Positions 49,501 to 62,532 of a stretch of 64,000 nucleotides of DNA are shown here, one piece after another; within the stretch, counting starts at the first letter, position 1; each line of letters begins with the position of its first letter. The position numbers and the translations under genes were made by a program. The notes under the pieces were generated by a model that did no database searches, was not told the origin of the DNA, and saw only the letters and a program-made list of their open reading frames with translations. This stretch comes from Romanomermis culicivorax (Eukaryota > Nematoda > Enoplea > Mermithida > Mermithidae), in NCBI GenBank assembly GCA_963922205.1, contig CAWUHX010000124.1, positions 124,001 through 188,000 on the forward strand, in the 5' to 3' direction.

Positions 49501-52500
49501 CAATAACGGATTTTGATCTCCCGTAATTTGACACGCATTATCCCAGACTTCCGCCCTATTTTTTGAATACCCCTAGATCTCACTTTGATACTTCAACGCA
49601 TATGAATTTGATCGTGTTTTCATTTACACAATGTTAATGTATAATTTTCTGCTCAAAAACGAAAAAGCAAGGCTCATTGGGAAACATCCTCCATTGATAT
49701 TGGTTTTAAAGTTGAACCACAATGAGTGCATAATTGCTCGATTTTCAGATAGTAATGTACACAATTTCAAAAGAACAGTTTACTGTATTTTTGTGCATAG
49801 AATTTTACAAGAAACTACAGTACACAAGTTTTTTTGTTTTCGTTTTCCTGGTTGCAGCCGAATAACACGTGTAGCGGTAAAATACCTTGTGCACATCAGC
49901 GACGTACGACCGCAGGTCACCTTGAGCCATGAACGGCAGCAGAACCCAAGGTGCCGAATCCTTATTGATAGCAATGCCCAACAACCGTAGGACGTGCGGG
50001 TGGTCGAAATCTTTCATTATTGCTCCTTCGCGCAAAAATTGTTCGACCAAACCTACTTCTTTCACTTTGTCAGCTGGAAAGGTTCTACGATAGGCAAGTA
50101 AAGCTTTTAAATTTTCTGCTCTAGTAAATTTTAATTCTATTTCGCAAGAGTATTTTGCGTGAACGCTTATTATTTGTCCAGAAAAACTTGAGCTTCAAAT
50201 CCCGTTGTTACTGTAACTATTAAAACTTTACTTTTCAGCGTTTTCACAGCCACTGGAATGTAGTGCCCAGTCACTGGGTCGCGTAGTTGGCCGCGGTAAA
50301 CATTGCCGAAATATCCTAAAAATACAATACGAGTTGATAATTATCGTGATAAATGAGCATAAAATTTCAGAATATGGTATAATAATCAATTTTTTCTAAT
50401 GATACTGGCGAGGAATGGAGTAAAAATGATCAAGTTAGACTTTAATATTGATCTGTTTTTTGCGATACAGTATAGTCTCAATACGAAGCTTCCAACCACA
50501 TTTACCAAAAGTGAAATTTGTTCGGATTCAAAGAATTTGATAAGAGTCACCTTTTCCGACCAAATCTTCCAGGATAACATGTTCCCAGGGAATGAGAAGA
50601 TCGACGACCACGCTCCTCAAGTCTGGTCCAATTTGGGACATGACACTGTAAGCCCTGCTGCTACCTGAAATAATGCAAAAAATCTGATTCCGGAGGTTCA
50701 GTTGGTCCAGAGGCCAAAAAAATTGAGGGTCATAAATTGTACCATTTGACTTTGAAATATCAATAATGAATTAGTTCAATATTTCACTTATCTAGATCGA
50801 TTCAATCAATAATATTAAATACGATTTCTGAGTTTTCTTTCCATACTGCTTCCCTCACTATTTCACGCATTCTTGGTGTTTCGAATGTGCATCACTCTTT
50901 CTTACTTACTATTTGAGATATTTTCGTTTAATCTCTTCCATGGATATTCCTCAATTAAAAAAGATGGCACCAGAATGCTTGTCTCTAACCTCCATTATTT
51001 TTGACATACTCAAGTAGCTCAAACGCGATATAATTCCCGTTTAAATCCCGGATGATCTTATGGGGTAGAAACGCTGAAATAGATGCCACCAAATAAGATC
51101 ATAACATTGAGTCAACGTCATGAATGACATAAGCAAGTTTCTGACATGGGATAATTGATCACAAAACATGAACAGCCACACTATTTTGACTTGTACAGCT
51201 AAAGTCCCAAGTAAAAAATGTGGGGAAAACTGATCGACCCGACAAATGTTTTTATTGTAGGAAAAAGCATGCCCGAAACTATTGAATGATCAACTACCAT
51301 GATTCTTCTTTTATTGATTTTCTGAAATAAGCGCAACAGAGAAAGCATATCTGACATGATGTGTTGAAGCAAAATTTCATAAGCTTTCAAGCAAATCACG
51401 AATCCTGATTCACGCGTTTTATCTCAACTTGGCGTCCAATGCTATATTAGAGGCTAAATATAGAAATCTCAACTTGGCGTCCGTCCTAACTTGGCGTCCA
51501 TTCCCAACTTGGCGTCCAATGCATCATAAAATCAAAGTTAACTTGATTCTTCCATTTTTCTATCTTTTTGGTCTCCGAATTTATGTGTATTTGTTCTTTT
51601 TCTTTAACTTTATTACATTTTATCTTTCTTTTTTTCCTCTGAGATACTTTATGTAGGTATCCCTATATATAATTTGTGTACTAACTGCATTAATACAATT
51701 TTATACATCAACATTTTATTAAACTGCTGACCAGATAGAAAATAGAAAGAGGAAGAAAAGAGAAACGGAAACACAGACAAAAAAATTAAACAGAAAAAGA
51801 ATACAAAGAAAAGAAAACAAAAAAAGATGAAAATAAGATGAATGGGAAAAACCAGCTACCATACTGGAGATTCAAGTGGGGCCGCGGCCCTTTACAACCA
51901 AGTACCGTGGGAATAACCTGGGAACTAAGTAGCAAGGCAGGAGTCAAAAAATCAACCATAATTAACCAAGGAACTTCTTAGTCGCATTCCTTTCAGCTAT
52001 GTAAACTACGGTAAACAAACTGACAAAAATATACGGAGCTCCAGATCACCTTTATCCATAGCTGCTCTGCCAGAGCAACGGAGCAGCAAAGCAGCTCAGA
52101 ACTCTACGACTATGGAGCTGAGAGTTGATCCCTAGTTTATCACGAAATTATTTTGAATTTGTTGTTTAGTCATGTTCCCCCTTCCTTCACTCTGTCCTCA
52201 ATTCTGTCTTGTTCGGGCCCTCCCCCTTTACATCCTTTTTCAAAGAAAAAAGTTTAAACGAATAAATAAAAAATAAATGAAAATACATTATGAGAAATGA
52301 GGTAAAGGAAGAAAGAAGTAAGGAGAAAATGTGAATGGATAGCAAAGATTTATCGGGCGATCTTTTTGCTTCTCTCGATTCTCTTTACTTCTCCAAAATC
52401 ACCCGTATTTTAGAGAACAGCGCAATTAATCAACTATATTTAAAAATTAACATTCAAATGAACATTTTTGCGGAACGGGAAGTCTGCTAGATTTTGAGAA

Positions 52501-55500
52501 CATGGATAATTTATTCAGTTTTCGAAATTCTGGGAACCTACGAGTTTGCATGAAAATTGCAATGTTTCTTTGTGAAACTATGTGCTTTCTTCATTAGCAA
52601 ACCGTTTCTATGTATAGGTAAATATGACTAAAATTTACGTATATACTGAACAACTCCTACGTGTAATGATCTATGTGTATTTCTCGTAAATGCATATTTT
52701 TCAAAAATCAATGAAAAGTGAATTTGGGTTAATTTTGATCCAAAGCATATTATACGCCAAGTTAAGACGGATGCCATGTTAGGACAGACGCCAAATTAGA
52801 CGCCAAGCTAGGACGGACGCCAAGTTAAGATGGACGCCAAGTTAGGACATAAAATGGACGCCAACATGGGACTAATACGCCAAATTAAGACGGACGCCAA
52901 GCTAAGACGGACGCCAAGTTAGGACGGACGCCAAGTTAGGATGGACGCCAATTTCGGACACAATCGATTCACGAACGTCATGGAAGTACGAGCATATTTA
53001 GTACATTCATAAGCCATTTCCTCTGTTGGATTATTTAGTGGCTACAGTGTATAAGAACCTCTTTTTTCAGGAGATAGCAATGCACATTCAAATTCTAGTC
53101 TTCTATCGTGTCCGACAATTTTCTCTAGAAGTTTTCACTTTTCTCACAATCTACAAATATCTATACTTATTATCTCTAGAACATATAATTTTTTGAAAAA
53201 CTAGGTTAATCATTTCTAAAAAAATGCGATAATTGCGCAAAAGAACAGTTGAAACATTTTGACTGTCGTTGTTTTGAACGAACGTACACGCTTTTCAATG
53301 ACAAAAAAAGATTTGCAGGGTGTGTGTTTGAGTGTGTAGTGAAACTGGTTCCTTAAAACCAAACATTTTCACCAATAGTAGCAAAACGGAATTAAGTAGC
53401 AATAAAATCGGCAGTTAGAAAACAAAAAAAATCGAAAATAACGGAATTTTTCTTCCGGTACACTGCCGCAAGATATTACTATTAGTAATGAGGAGCGTTT
53501 CCTAAACAATTACAATTCTATGAGAGATGGTTGTATAGCTGGATTAACCAGAAGAAAAAATATCAATCATAATTTTGACTTGTTCAGTGGATCAAAAATA
53601 TTGAAGGGTAGTTTTTGACGATCCTTAACGCGCAGAGTACAATCTTGATTCTAAAAGTTTCGTTTGACGCCATCAGGTATGGAAAAAATCGAGGAAAAAA
53701 CTTGCAAAGCAGTTTGCTGAAGCATATCGTCTACAAATCTTGCAAACAGCTCAGATTGAAAGAGTTTACAGTGGCTTTAGCTTACGTGAAAAAAAGACGT
53801 CAATTCCAGTTACTTGTGGAAGGTACTTACTCATTAATTTTCCAACTTTCCAACTGTTCATTATCTGCAACAGATTCTCAAAATTCCCAAAAATTTAATT
53901 TTGTCGAAATTTTAGTCACAATCAGCAAAATGTAGAAAGAAGTGCAAGTGAAAAATGTCGAATTAATGCTCAAAGTCTAGTCAGTCGAATGGGCATTTTA
54001 TCCTTCGGAAAACGTTTCAGCATCTCTTCTTAGCACAATCCTGTAATTTAATTAAATTTCTTTCCAAGTTTTTTGTTTCGCTTTCCGCGTTTTTTCACCC
54101 ACATTTGCATTGAGAACAATTCATCTGTAACAATGGTTTTCTTTTTTTCCAAGATTCTTAGGTGAAGAAAGTTATACGTTTTTCTAAGGAAGGGAAAAAA
54201 CTAGTCTCCTTAATCACATTTTGTACAAAAAATAAATTCTTTTGTTTTGGAGTACAAGTAAAAACGTGATACCCAACTACTATAACACAAACGATTGAAA
54301 CTTTTCAGGATGCTGAGCATTCGAAGCGTGACCCGCATAATAGAAATTAGTAATCTGTTGATTTTTCTATTTGGTAGGAATAAACAGAAAAGGAAGATAA
54401 GTTGCTTCAATTACTATTGAACTATTTTAGACTTTCAAAAATAAACTGTTGTAATAGTCCATAAATATCACTAGTAGGTAATCCGAATCATAAAATCAAA
54501 CCATACATGATGACTATAGACTAAACCACAAATTTTCTGAAACGATTGAAGCTGCTAGGCAAATATCTTGAGTTTTCAAAATGTGCCAGCATGGAAAAAT
54601 TCAGGTATGGCAAAGTTGTAGATTTGAAGAGGAAAGTGAGAAATTCTTGAAACTCATGTGCATGAAACATGAAACATATATCCAACTTTGGGCATGCAAA
54701 ACCAGCACAAGTCACTTGACATGTACATACACATCAAAGCATAACACATCAATCAACTTTGTGCATGCTCGTGTAGAACCCGGATGAGGAATTTTTGTCA
54801 ACAGAAATTCTGTTCTCCACTGAATTCATGTATACTATTGCCCCGACATGTATCACTGTACGACTGAACTTATCACATGATGCACAGTAAAAGGGAACTT
54901 TCACACCAAGTTGCACAAGTTGCAGTAAACTACAGACATGGAATCCAAATTCAGGTGCATGTTTATTTTTTACAGTATATTCGAAAATATGTACCCGAGA
55001 AATCCCTCAGTTTAATGATATTCATTGTCTCCAAATACTGCAGTGTCAGTTGATTCTCACAGAATATGTGAAGAAGACCGTTTTGCACAAAATATGACTT
55101 CCCGCCAATTTTTTAGCCCAGTTTATTTGAGGTCGCGCCGTTCGTGTATAACCGAAAAAATGTAAAAGTTCATTCGAGGCAATTGTCCTTGAAACAATTG
55201 GATCTTTTTAACAATAAAAATGAGGCCGAGCCGAATTATATATCATGCTATAAGCCCGAAAACTGCGTCTAGACGAAAAATTTTTGCGCGAAAAATCCAT
55301 TACGTTAATTTGCATAAAATTTAAGTAAAACACCCATAAATTTTAATGCCTATCGATATTACATAGAAAAAACTGTCGCTTTGGATCTTTGTCGCAGAGA
55401 GACCAGTCTTGCAAAGAAACATTTATATGAATTTCGAAGGTCGAAAAAAGACGAAATGTGAGTTGAGGGAACCGAAATTTCGACTATTGTCAAGTTCAAT

Positions 55501-57382
55501 AACCACTTAAACGGTCGATTCCCGTAGGTATGAATTTCGACTGTAGAAGATTAATCCCAAAAGTGAAAGGTAATACCAACCACAATCAAAAATGTGCATG
55601 CAGCGATGGCAAAAAAAATTTTTGACACCCGAAAATAACCGCGCGAAAATTTTCAGAAACAATCGTGCAAGTGAATCTGAAATTAGCAATGTCAGCAACA
55701 AACTGTATAGAATCGATAAGTGCCAAATGTATGAACGTGCCAAGAACTTTGGGGGCATGGAGGCGGACAGCATCCATCAAAAGTAGTTTTCAGGGATTGT
55801 TCAACCAAATAAATTTGGAAGGGAAGCTCCTATAGTCTAATTTTATAAAATGCTTCCAAATAGAAAAGTGACACAAATCAATATTATCGTCAAAATCGTT
55901 TACGTAGAGCTCTTGTCGCATAATTTTTCACTCGAAAAATTTCTAAAGGTGAGGTCAGTATGATCACAAATTTCCCGTCATAAACGATATATTGTTTATC
56001 AGAAAATTGCGAAAATCTGAAATACTACCTGCTTTATACTTTCGTTATTTAGAAGCATTTCTAGAAAAACAGCCTATACGTATTTTTCACATTTCAGCAT
56101 TTCGACAGGGTTTAGAAGATCAGAAAGATGCCAATATAAAGTTTTGATAATTAATAGAGGGTTTGAACCAGTCTATGTCGTAAACGCAGCTGTCGTATAA
56201 AAAAGTTCCGATGATCTACTGATCAAATCTTGGCGTTGCTTCAGCCTTTTTTACAGTAAGATCTGTCTGCGTTTGATTAGCATATAATTTCATCAATACT
56301 CGCAAAAAAACGCAATTTACTGTACATGAGCACAAAATTTGAGTCATGCTATAAAGAACTACATTTGCATAAAATATGTTGTTCTTATGGAATCAACTTT
56401 GAAAAATGCAGTTTAATCGAGACGGTAGTATTTTCATTTGGTATATGAAACATGTATTCAAGACCTAGTGTTGAATCAGACAGACCTTGTCCCAACCACT
56501 GAATTCAGTCGAAAACATGGCACTTTTTAAACATATTCTAGTGCGTTGGATCTTACCCAGAAGTAATAGCAAAGGAGCAGATGCGCTGTATAAGCACTTC
56601 TTATTACAAACGTTTTCAGATTCAAAACAGGGCATCTTGTCACAAATCTCTCTATCAAAAATCGTTATTCATATTCTTATACAATGTAAAAGAGGATGCA
56701 GAATGATTTAATATCCTCCCACAATTCTTCGGAATTTGCAGAAGTCCAAAACTTATTTTTTTGTGAAAAATTGAAATTTTCAAGAACTTTCATATCAATC
56801 AGAAAGATTGATGTTGTATCCCCTCGCTGACGTCAAATCATCTTTCAAGGATAAAGACCGCTCAGCTAAATTCTCTTCGTACTTGTGCTCCACCCGTAAT
56901 CCGAATTATAAATGGGCACCGTCGAAATGCTCATCCTTTGCCCGGCCGACCGGCTAATGCCGTCGACGATAGCGCCTGCGCCGCCGCAGTAGCCTTTCCT
57001 CCTCTTCTTACTCCTGGAAGTCTGGTGGTGGTGAAACTTTTTCTTGCGGCCATCGGCCGACGAGCACGGCTCGGCTGTCGATGACCTTTTATGGTGGCAG
57101 TAGTAATATTGGGCCAAAGCAGCGACTAGGACCACGGTCACCAAGCCCAAAGCGAAGCCAACGACGACCATGAGTAGGGCGGCGTTTTCGGCCAAGAACG
57201 GTGAAAGTCCGCCGCCGCCACCAACGCCTTTGCCGTTATTGCCGCCGTTCCAAAATGTAGGCGTTTCGGCCGTTTTGGAGAGGCGCGTGGCTTCGATCAA
57301 AGGGTTAGCATTGGGGTCCATGATGAAGGAGCCGGGTTGATCGGGAGTTGTAAAGTTTTCGCGCCTCATTTTCGTGTCATAT
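46589..57382 (-). CDS. MET-family receptor tyrosine kinase, transmembrane and kinase part (5' incomplete)
   Basis: Exons, 5' to 3': 57382-56883, 50664-50551, 50315-50232, 50073-49886, 48924-48797, 48754-48592, 47980-47844 and 46868-46589. They give 530 residues and a TGA stop, all in phase; the first needs two nucleotides from an upstream exon. The first exon has an extracellular Gly-rich stretch, a membrane span ([20 protein letters not shown]) and a basic juxtamembrane part. The kinase has the Gly loop ([11 protein letters not shown]), [43 protein letters not shown] and [22 protein letters not shown] with [14 protein letters not shown] places it with MET/RON and the nematode SVH-2. The activation loop reads YEKDYLQE, where MET has two adjacent tyrosines. 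The tail has no MET-like YVHV docking motif. It should be a plasma-membrane growth-factor-type receptor; ligand unknown. Confidence 0.9.
46985..47755. repeat. Long polypyrimidine/polypurine tract in a kinase-gene intron
   Basis: The plus strand is almost purely T and C from about 47405, with blocks of CTTCTC and then (CCTTTT)n at 47650-47725. The left part (46985-47400) is a decayed TTAT/TTCTTATCC sequence. It fills most of the last intron (46869-47843) of the receptor kinase gene, so the transcript carries a polypurine stretch. Confidence 0.9.
51415..52965. mobile_element. Foldback-like element FB-2 with tandem-unit arms and 8-bp duplication
   Basis: The left arm (51424-51520) has four copies of CAACTTGGCGTCC. 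The right arm (52752-52955) has about ten inverted units of the form GGACGCCAAGTTAGGAC. GATTCACG flanks both sides (51407-51414 and 52966-52973), an 8-bp target duplication. The right end, inverted, starts GATTGTGTCC, like FB-1 (GATTGTGCCC). The interior has a pyrimidine-rich part (51540-51650) and a purine-rich part (51738-51850), no convincing gene. It lies in the intron after the transmembrane exon of the receptor kinase. Confidence 0.85.
52966..55832. other. Intron sequence without recognised features
   Basis: Part of the 6.2-kb intron of the receptor kinase gene (50665-56882). Short open frames here lack motifs and splice partners. AT-rich, no clear repeat. Confidence 0.4.
55833..56076. 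mobile_element. TA-flanked MITE, family M4 copy 4
   Basis: 244 bp starting TAGTCTAATTTTATAAAATG and ending TCTAGAAAAACAGCCTA, with TA at 55831-55832 and 56077-56078. The interior aligns along its whole length with 23852-24094. It lies in a receptor kinase intron. Confidence 0.82.
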
Positions 57383-59639
57383 CTGGAAGTAGAAAATTAA
57401 ATTTTCGATTTACGATATTATAAAATGTATACAGTTATTTTCATGAATCGGCGAGGGGAAGAATGACCTTTTGACCAGAGATGAACCCTCACAAGTTACC
57501 CATTCCAAAATTGTATGCGCCGTTCGACATTTTTTTGCGGTCTGTTCGAAAAAAATAAACGCATTATTTTATCTGTATTTTTGACCAAGACAAACCAGGT
57601 CAAAAGATATGATTCAGATCATGTAACAAATAAAAACCTTGAGTAGTGAGAAGCATGAATTGGCACCCTATGAAAATGATCCAAAAAACGTGAACAGTTT
57701 GCGACTCGGATCCAAGACACATGTGAAAAAGAAACTGAACATATTCAAAGTCAGTTTAGAAGTTCAATGGGGATGAAATTCAATTGATTACTGTGACCTC
57801 TAAACTGTGATCAACCTTTGATGAAAAAAGTATGTCGCAAATGAACTGATGGTCCGTAAAAACCAAGATTGAATAAGTATTTTACCCAAAATAACTCAGA
57901 ACTTTTGAAGCCAAGATGGGACACGAGCTAAGCCAAACTGACACTTCTAATTATCCAAAACCAAACAGTGCAACTTTAAAGTACAAAAAATGTTTGGATT
58001 GGCTAAATTTGTATAGCTGCTAAAATGACACATGCAGTAATATACACAAAATTAAAAAACACACACCTATTGAACTTTTTCACATACAGGAAGACTCTTA
58101 TAAAGTACAATTTGTACCCCGGGTACTTAATCTAACCGCATCTTTTAGATTATTCCACCAAAAATGTGTACGTATATACAGTTCAGGGTATTGGACTGCA
58201 AAATTTTTCCAGTTTTGCGCGTATCATGTAGAAAGTTCCCCCATCAACGGAGTAATTTACCCCCTTTTGTGACCCAGATTAAAGTAGAAAAAGGAAGGAA
58301 GAAATGTTTCCATATTTAGTGGAATCCATTGCATAATAAACAAGTAGTTGTAGTGGTAGCAGCAGCGAAATGAACTCCAAAACTGGGTTCCCATAATTAC
58401 AAACAAAATACCATTCAAAAAGTACACATGTAAGTGATCGTCTGGAATTTTAGGAAAAAAGAGTTAAATTCTCAAGCTAATTTATTTTATTTATAAAAGT
58501 AATGGATTTAGTAAATTTAGGATGTCGAATTTCGAATTTTCTCCAATGCGTGAAAAAGTCAGACTCTGCTGTACAAACAGGAAAATGGGACGAGTTTTCT
58601 AGCTTCAGTAGATTCTTGTGTTTCGGCGATTTGAGTAAACAAAGAATAGTTCATGGCCGACTTCCCTCTTGTATGTGAGCATCATGACGGTAAAATGCGC
58701 AAACTTTGCTCCGGATGTATGATTATTTAGACTCTAAAACTTTTCGTATTGTTAACTATTTAAGTCAGAAAGATTATTCACCACAAAAATGGATTTCGAC
58801 TTGAGTTCAGTAGATCCACGCTTTTTTCACTCAAGACGCCGACTATCAGTCGTATGAAAATGATGAGGCTCATCATACATGTGACACAATGTCAAAAAAT
58901 ACATGATCAGTGAGCTCACTGTCTAATCAAAACATGCTGACATTCAAGACTGCCAAGACCAGTGAAATTTTCTAACGTTGAATTCGAAGCGCACTTACAG
59001 CGCTTCATTATGCATAGTTCACAATGCATAGGCAATTCACATATAATTCAGCATACTGATTTTGCACATAGACGTTGTGAATAAAAGCTCTAAAAATAAA
59101 GTAAGAGGTTTGCTGACCGTACATTTTCTGGGGGATTTGGGGAGGTGCTGAGATCCACACCGAAACATAGTCGACCCCGGGTGGAAACCTGGCTGATCCC
59201 AAGCAGAATTTCCTTCTTGGGATTTTTTACATTTTTTACTTGAAAACTTCGTGTATGTTGAAAATTATTTTGAAACAAATTATTTATTCATTTTGGAACT
59301 AAAAGAGCACACTAAGAAACATCAAAAATCAAAATTTTTAAGCATTCTGATCAATTTTGACTGAGTACGGATCACTTTTGAAAAAAATTGTCGCTGACCC
59401 CTCACAAAATTTCTATGCTGTAGGTGTATGTTACTGACTACAGTCAACTTCACACGATACATGTTTCAATACTAACTTTCTATTCATGATAGATCAACCA
59501 GGAAATTTCCAATCTATACGGCATCATTCAATATTGTTATTTAATGGACATTGCTCGTGTGTCAGTCCAATGGCAAAAAATAATAAGGCAGTAGTTATAT
59601 CATCCCTTCGGATTAGAAAATACAAAAAATCGCAATGAT
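57383..59639. other. Upstream of the kinase transmembrane exon; ectodomain exons not found
   Basis: The kinase gene must continue here or beyond the window, because its first visible exon begins inside a codon. I found no frame with Sema, PSI or IPT-like Cys patterns next to good splice sites. The longer open frames (for example minus 59008-59278) have no recognisable motif. Confidence 0.35.
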
Positions 59640-61020
59640 TTGGAATGCCTGATCTCAAAAATGTTCGAGTATTGATTCCAACACCATCCAGTTTTTATGT
59701 TGCATTTGGACCAGCCTGTGAAAGCTTCGCACTGTCATACACTTCAAAAAGTTTCACAAATCTTCGTCAGTATCATCTGATTGATGGAACAGGATCAGCA
59801 AAAGTAATAAATAATTCGATAATCTGAAACGACTTGTTCCATAGCCGATTATCATAATTGCAATTTTTTAAAAATATTAATCGAATCAGAATTTTGACCT
59901 AAAATGTACTGAAAACACATAACTTCCCGCTAGAAAGGAAAAAATTGCAATTAGACACGCCAGAGTTAAGAAAGTTCACAACAATGTACCCTAATCATTG
60001 AAATGACCTATGGTCAATTTTACGTTTTATTTGGACCAGTCAGAAAGAGGATGCTATTCTTGGAAAGGGGTATTCACACACCTCAAATATTATGTTTCGA
60101 GGTCACGTGGGCGAAACATCACAGAACAGGATCAAGAAAAGTTACTGTTAAATTTTTTGGATTCATACTGGTTTTCAAAGATCAAAACAACTCAAGTACT
60201 GCATAGTCGGCTGGCAAATGTGGGTCCGAAGTAGAATTTACTGAGAAATTACATCTTTTCCCGTTAGAAAGGGATAATCCGTAACTATAGGAAAGGAAAT
60301 GAGGCTCACTGCAATAAATTGTATTCAATGAGAAGACTTTAGGTCATTAATGTGACGTGCTATAAAAATTGAGGAAAAGTGGCCTATCATTTTAATATAA
60401 GCTACTGAAAATGGAATTGATTTGCAAAGTGCGAGATGTTGGAAATATATTGACACTACTCAGTCCTTTTGTTTATTTGCCATTCTATTCAAAAGAGTTT
60501 CACGAGGTAATCGTTCAGTTGGAAAATATTTTCACACACGTCAATTATCATGATTAGAAGTCATATGACTGATGTGCAACGGAGTCGCCATAGTTGGATT
60601 GCTTAGATCCGCATTGGATTTCAAGAATATCCAACAGTTGGCTGGTTAGTGCTTCAAGAGTAATCATACTGTAAATTAAACATACTAAAAAGACATTTGA
60701 GCATGATAGAAAACTCGCTGCATTAAAATCAAAGTATCTTATTTTTGTATCTTATGATACTAGAAATGCACCAACATTGTCCACACACTTGAAAAAATTT
60801 CCACTCACCTCCAAGGTCATGTTTCAAAATCATGTGATTGATGCAACAGGGTCAACACCGATTATTCTTAGTTGCATTACTCATTAAATAGCTTACTCGT
60901 ACCTTTGTTAGCATAGTTTTCGAATAGCCCTCGAATTTTTCAAAACTATAAATTGAATAGATATTTGAAGTAGAATAAACAAAAAAATCGTCTCTTTTCC
61001 CGCTAGAAAGGGAAAATTTT
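59640..61020. repeat. Strongly diverged tandem repeat, period about 270-450 bp
   Basis: Landmarks recur in the same order about four times. CCCGCTAGAAAGGGA-like words occur near 59925, 60258 and 60998. CACACACCTCAAA-like words near 59736, 60075, 60530 and 60780 are followed by GTGATTGATGCAACAGG-like words near 59772, 60105, 60565 and 60833. ATTTGGACCAG occurs at about 59706 and 60032. This looks like an old satellite or a repeatedly duplicated element. No coding frame persists. Confidence 0.6.
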
Positions 61021-62532
61021 AATCACATGACAATAGAGAATGAAAGGAGGTCCATTAAACGAATACATACACATGTAGGTACCATGGAAGACCGGCGTCT
61101 TAGACAGAAAATTTTAATATAATAAAGTAATGGTAGTATAAAAATAAACTAGATTTTTCCGCGATGCAATATACAAATATGCTGAGGATTTTGGTTTTGA
61201 GGTATGCCAGGCAGTACTGCTACCAGTATTTTTCACAGTGGGGCACTGGAAAAAATAATCACTCTAATCACAATGGGGGTAATAGTTATGTGTGCTATGG
61301 CCTTTACCGTATAAATGACTGTTTACAGGAGGGATAACAATATTTTCACAAGCGGACCGTGCATGGTACGTTTTGTGTACTTTATTACCATATTGAATAC
61401 AGTAAACAAAGCCTGTCCGTTTGGGCAGATTGTAATACGCTGAAAAAAGGTTCTTGCACTTTATACGTTGTGGAATTAATTTGAACCTGTCTTAAAGATG
61501 TTACACCGACGCTTTAGAACAAATTACTGCTCGAAAAAAACTTCGCTAACTTTGAACCTTTTGGCGATATTGACCTAGAAAAAACACAAATTCAGACAAA
61601 AAATATCCCGCTACGGTCCGAATGAAATTTTTAGTGCACAGTCGTTGAATGAGCCACTATGTATGTACAAAAATCGTGGTTGATGATTACTGAACGCCCT
61701 GATTACGCAGCAGGTTGTGTTTTTGGCGCAACATACAGAATTTACTGTATTTTTGTACGTTGTGGGACGACGATATATGTACAACGGAAGATGACGTAAA
61801 AAAGTGAATACACTTGACTCATATAGATCTAGTGTTTCGTGGAGCGGAAATCTAGTTTACGGGATATATAAGTACATTAAAGGATGGAAAAAAAATTTCT
61901 AAAATAAATTTATGAACTGTGAAAATTAAGACGATTAAACGCGGAACGGTCTAAAATTAATCATTTATGTACAAGCAAAGCGTTCAATGAAAGACATAGG
62001 CCAATGGCGGGTTAGCGGTGGTCGAAGACTTAAAAAAACACGAAAAGGAGAATGTTGAGAAACAGAGGGCAGAAAAAGGCAGATAGAAGCCAGGAGCTAT
62101 ATTTCAGTAGCACAACTAAATTTAGTGTCGCACAAAAAATATTAGAACTTCTGAATTCCATAGTAAATTTTCAGTAGTTCATTAAACAGTATGGACATAA
62201 TTCAGCAAAGTGAACCTGGCCACTACTTCTTCTTCCATTTAGACAAATTAATCTCGTTATACTACTGAAGTTTTGCTCTGACCAGTGACCGTTACTGAAT
62301 TCGTCTCTACTGGCACTATTTATTTCTGTACAACTCCAGCTCTACCTTATAGAACTACTGAATTCAGTACTACTTGTTACTGAATCTGTTTTATGCAACA
62401 GATATTGACTATGAAGGGCGATTGAATACGTCAAGCACCTTTAAAATCTTTTGGGACTTATGCACATTTTTCCAAATGAGCTCCCCGCAAAAAATATACT
62501 CATGCAAATAATAAAGAGCTTACGTACGGGTA
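61021..62532. other. Intergenic or intronic AT-rich sequence, nothing recognised
   Basis: No exon, repeat array or RNA gene could be supported here. Confidence 0.4.
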
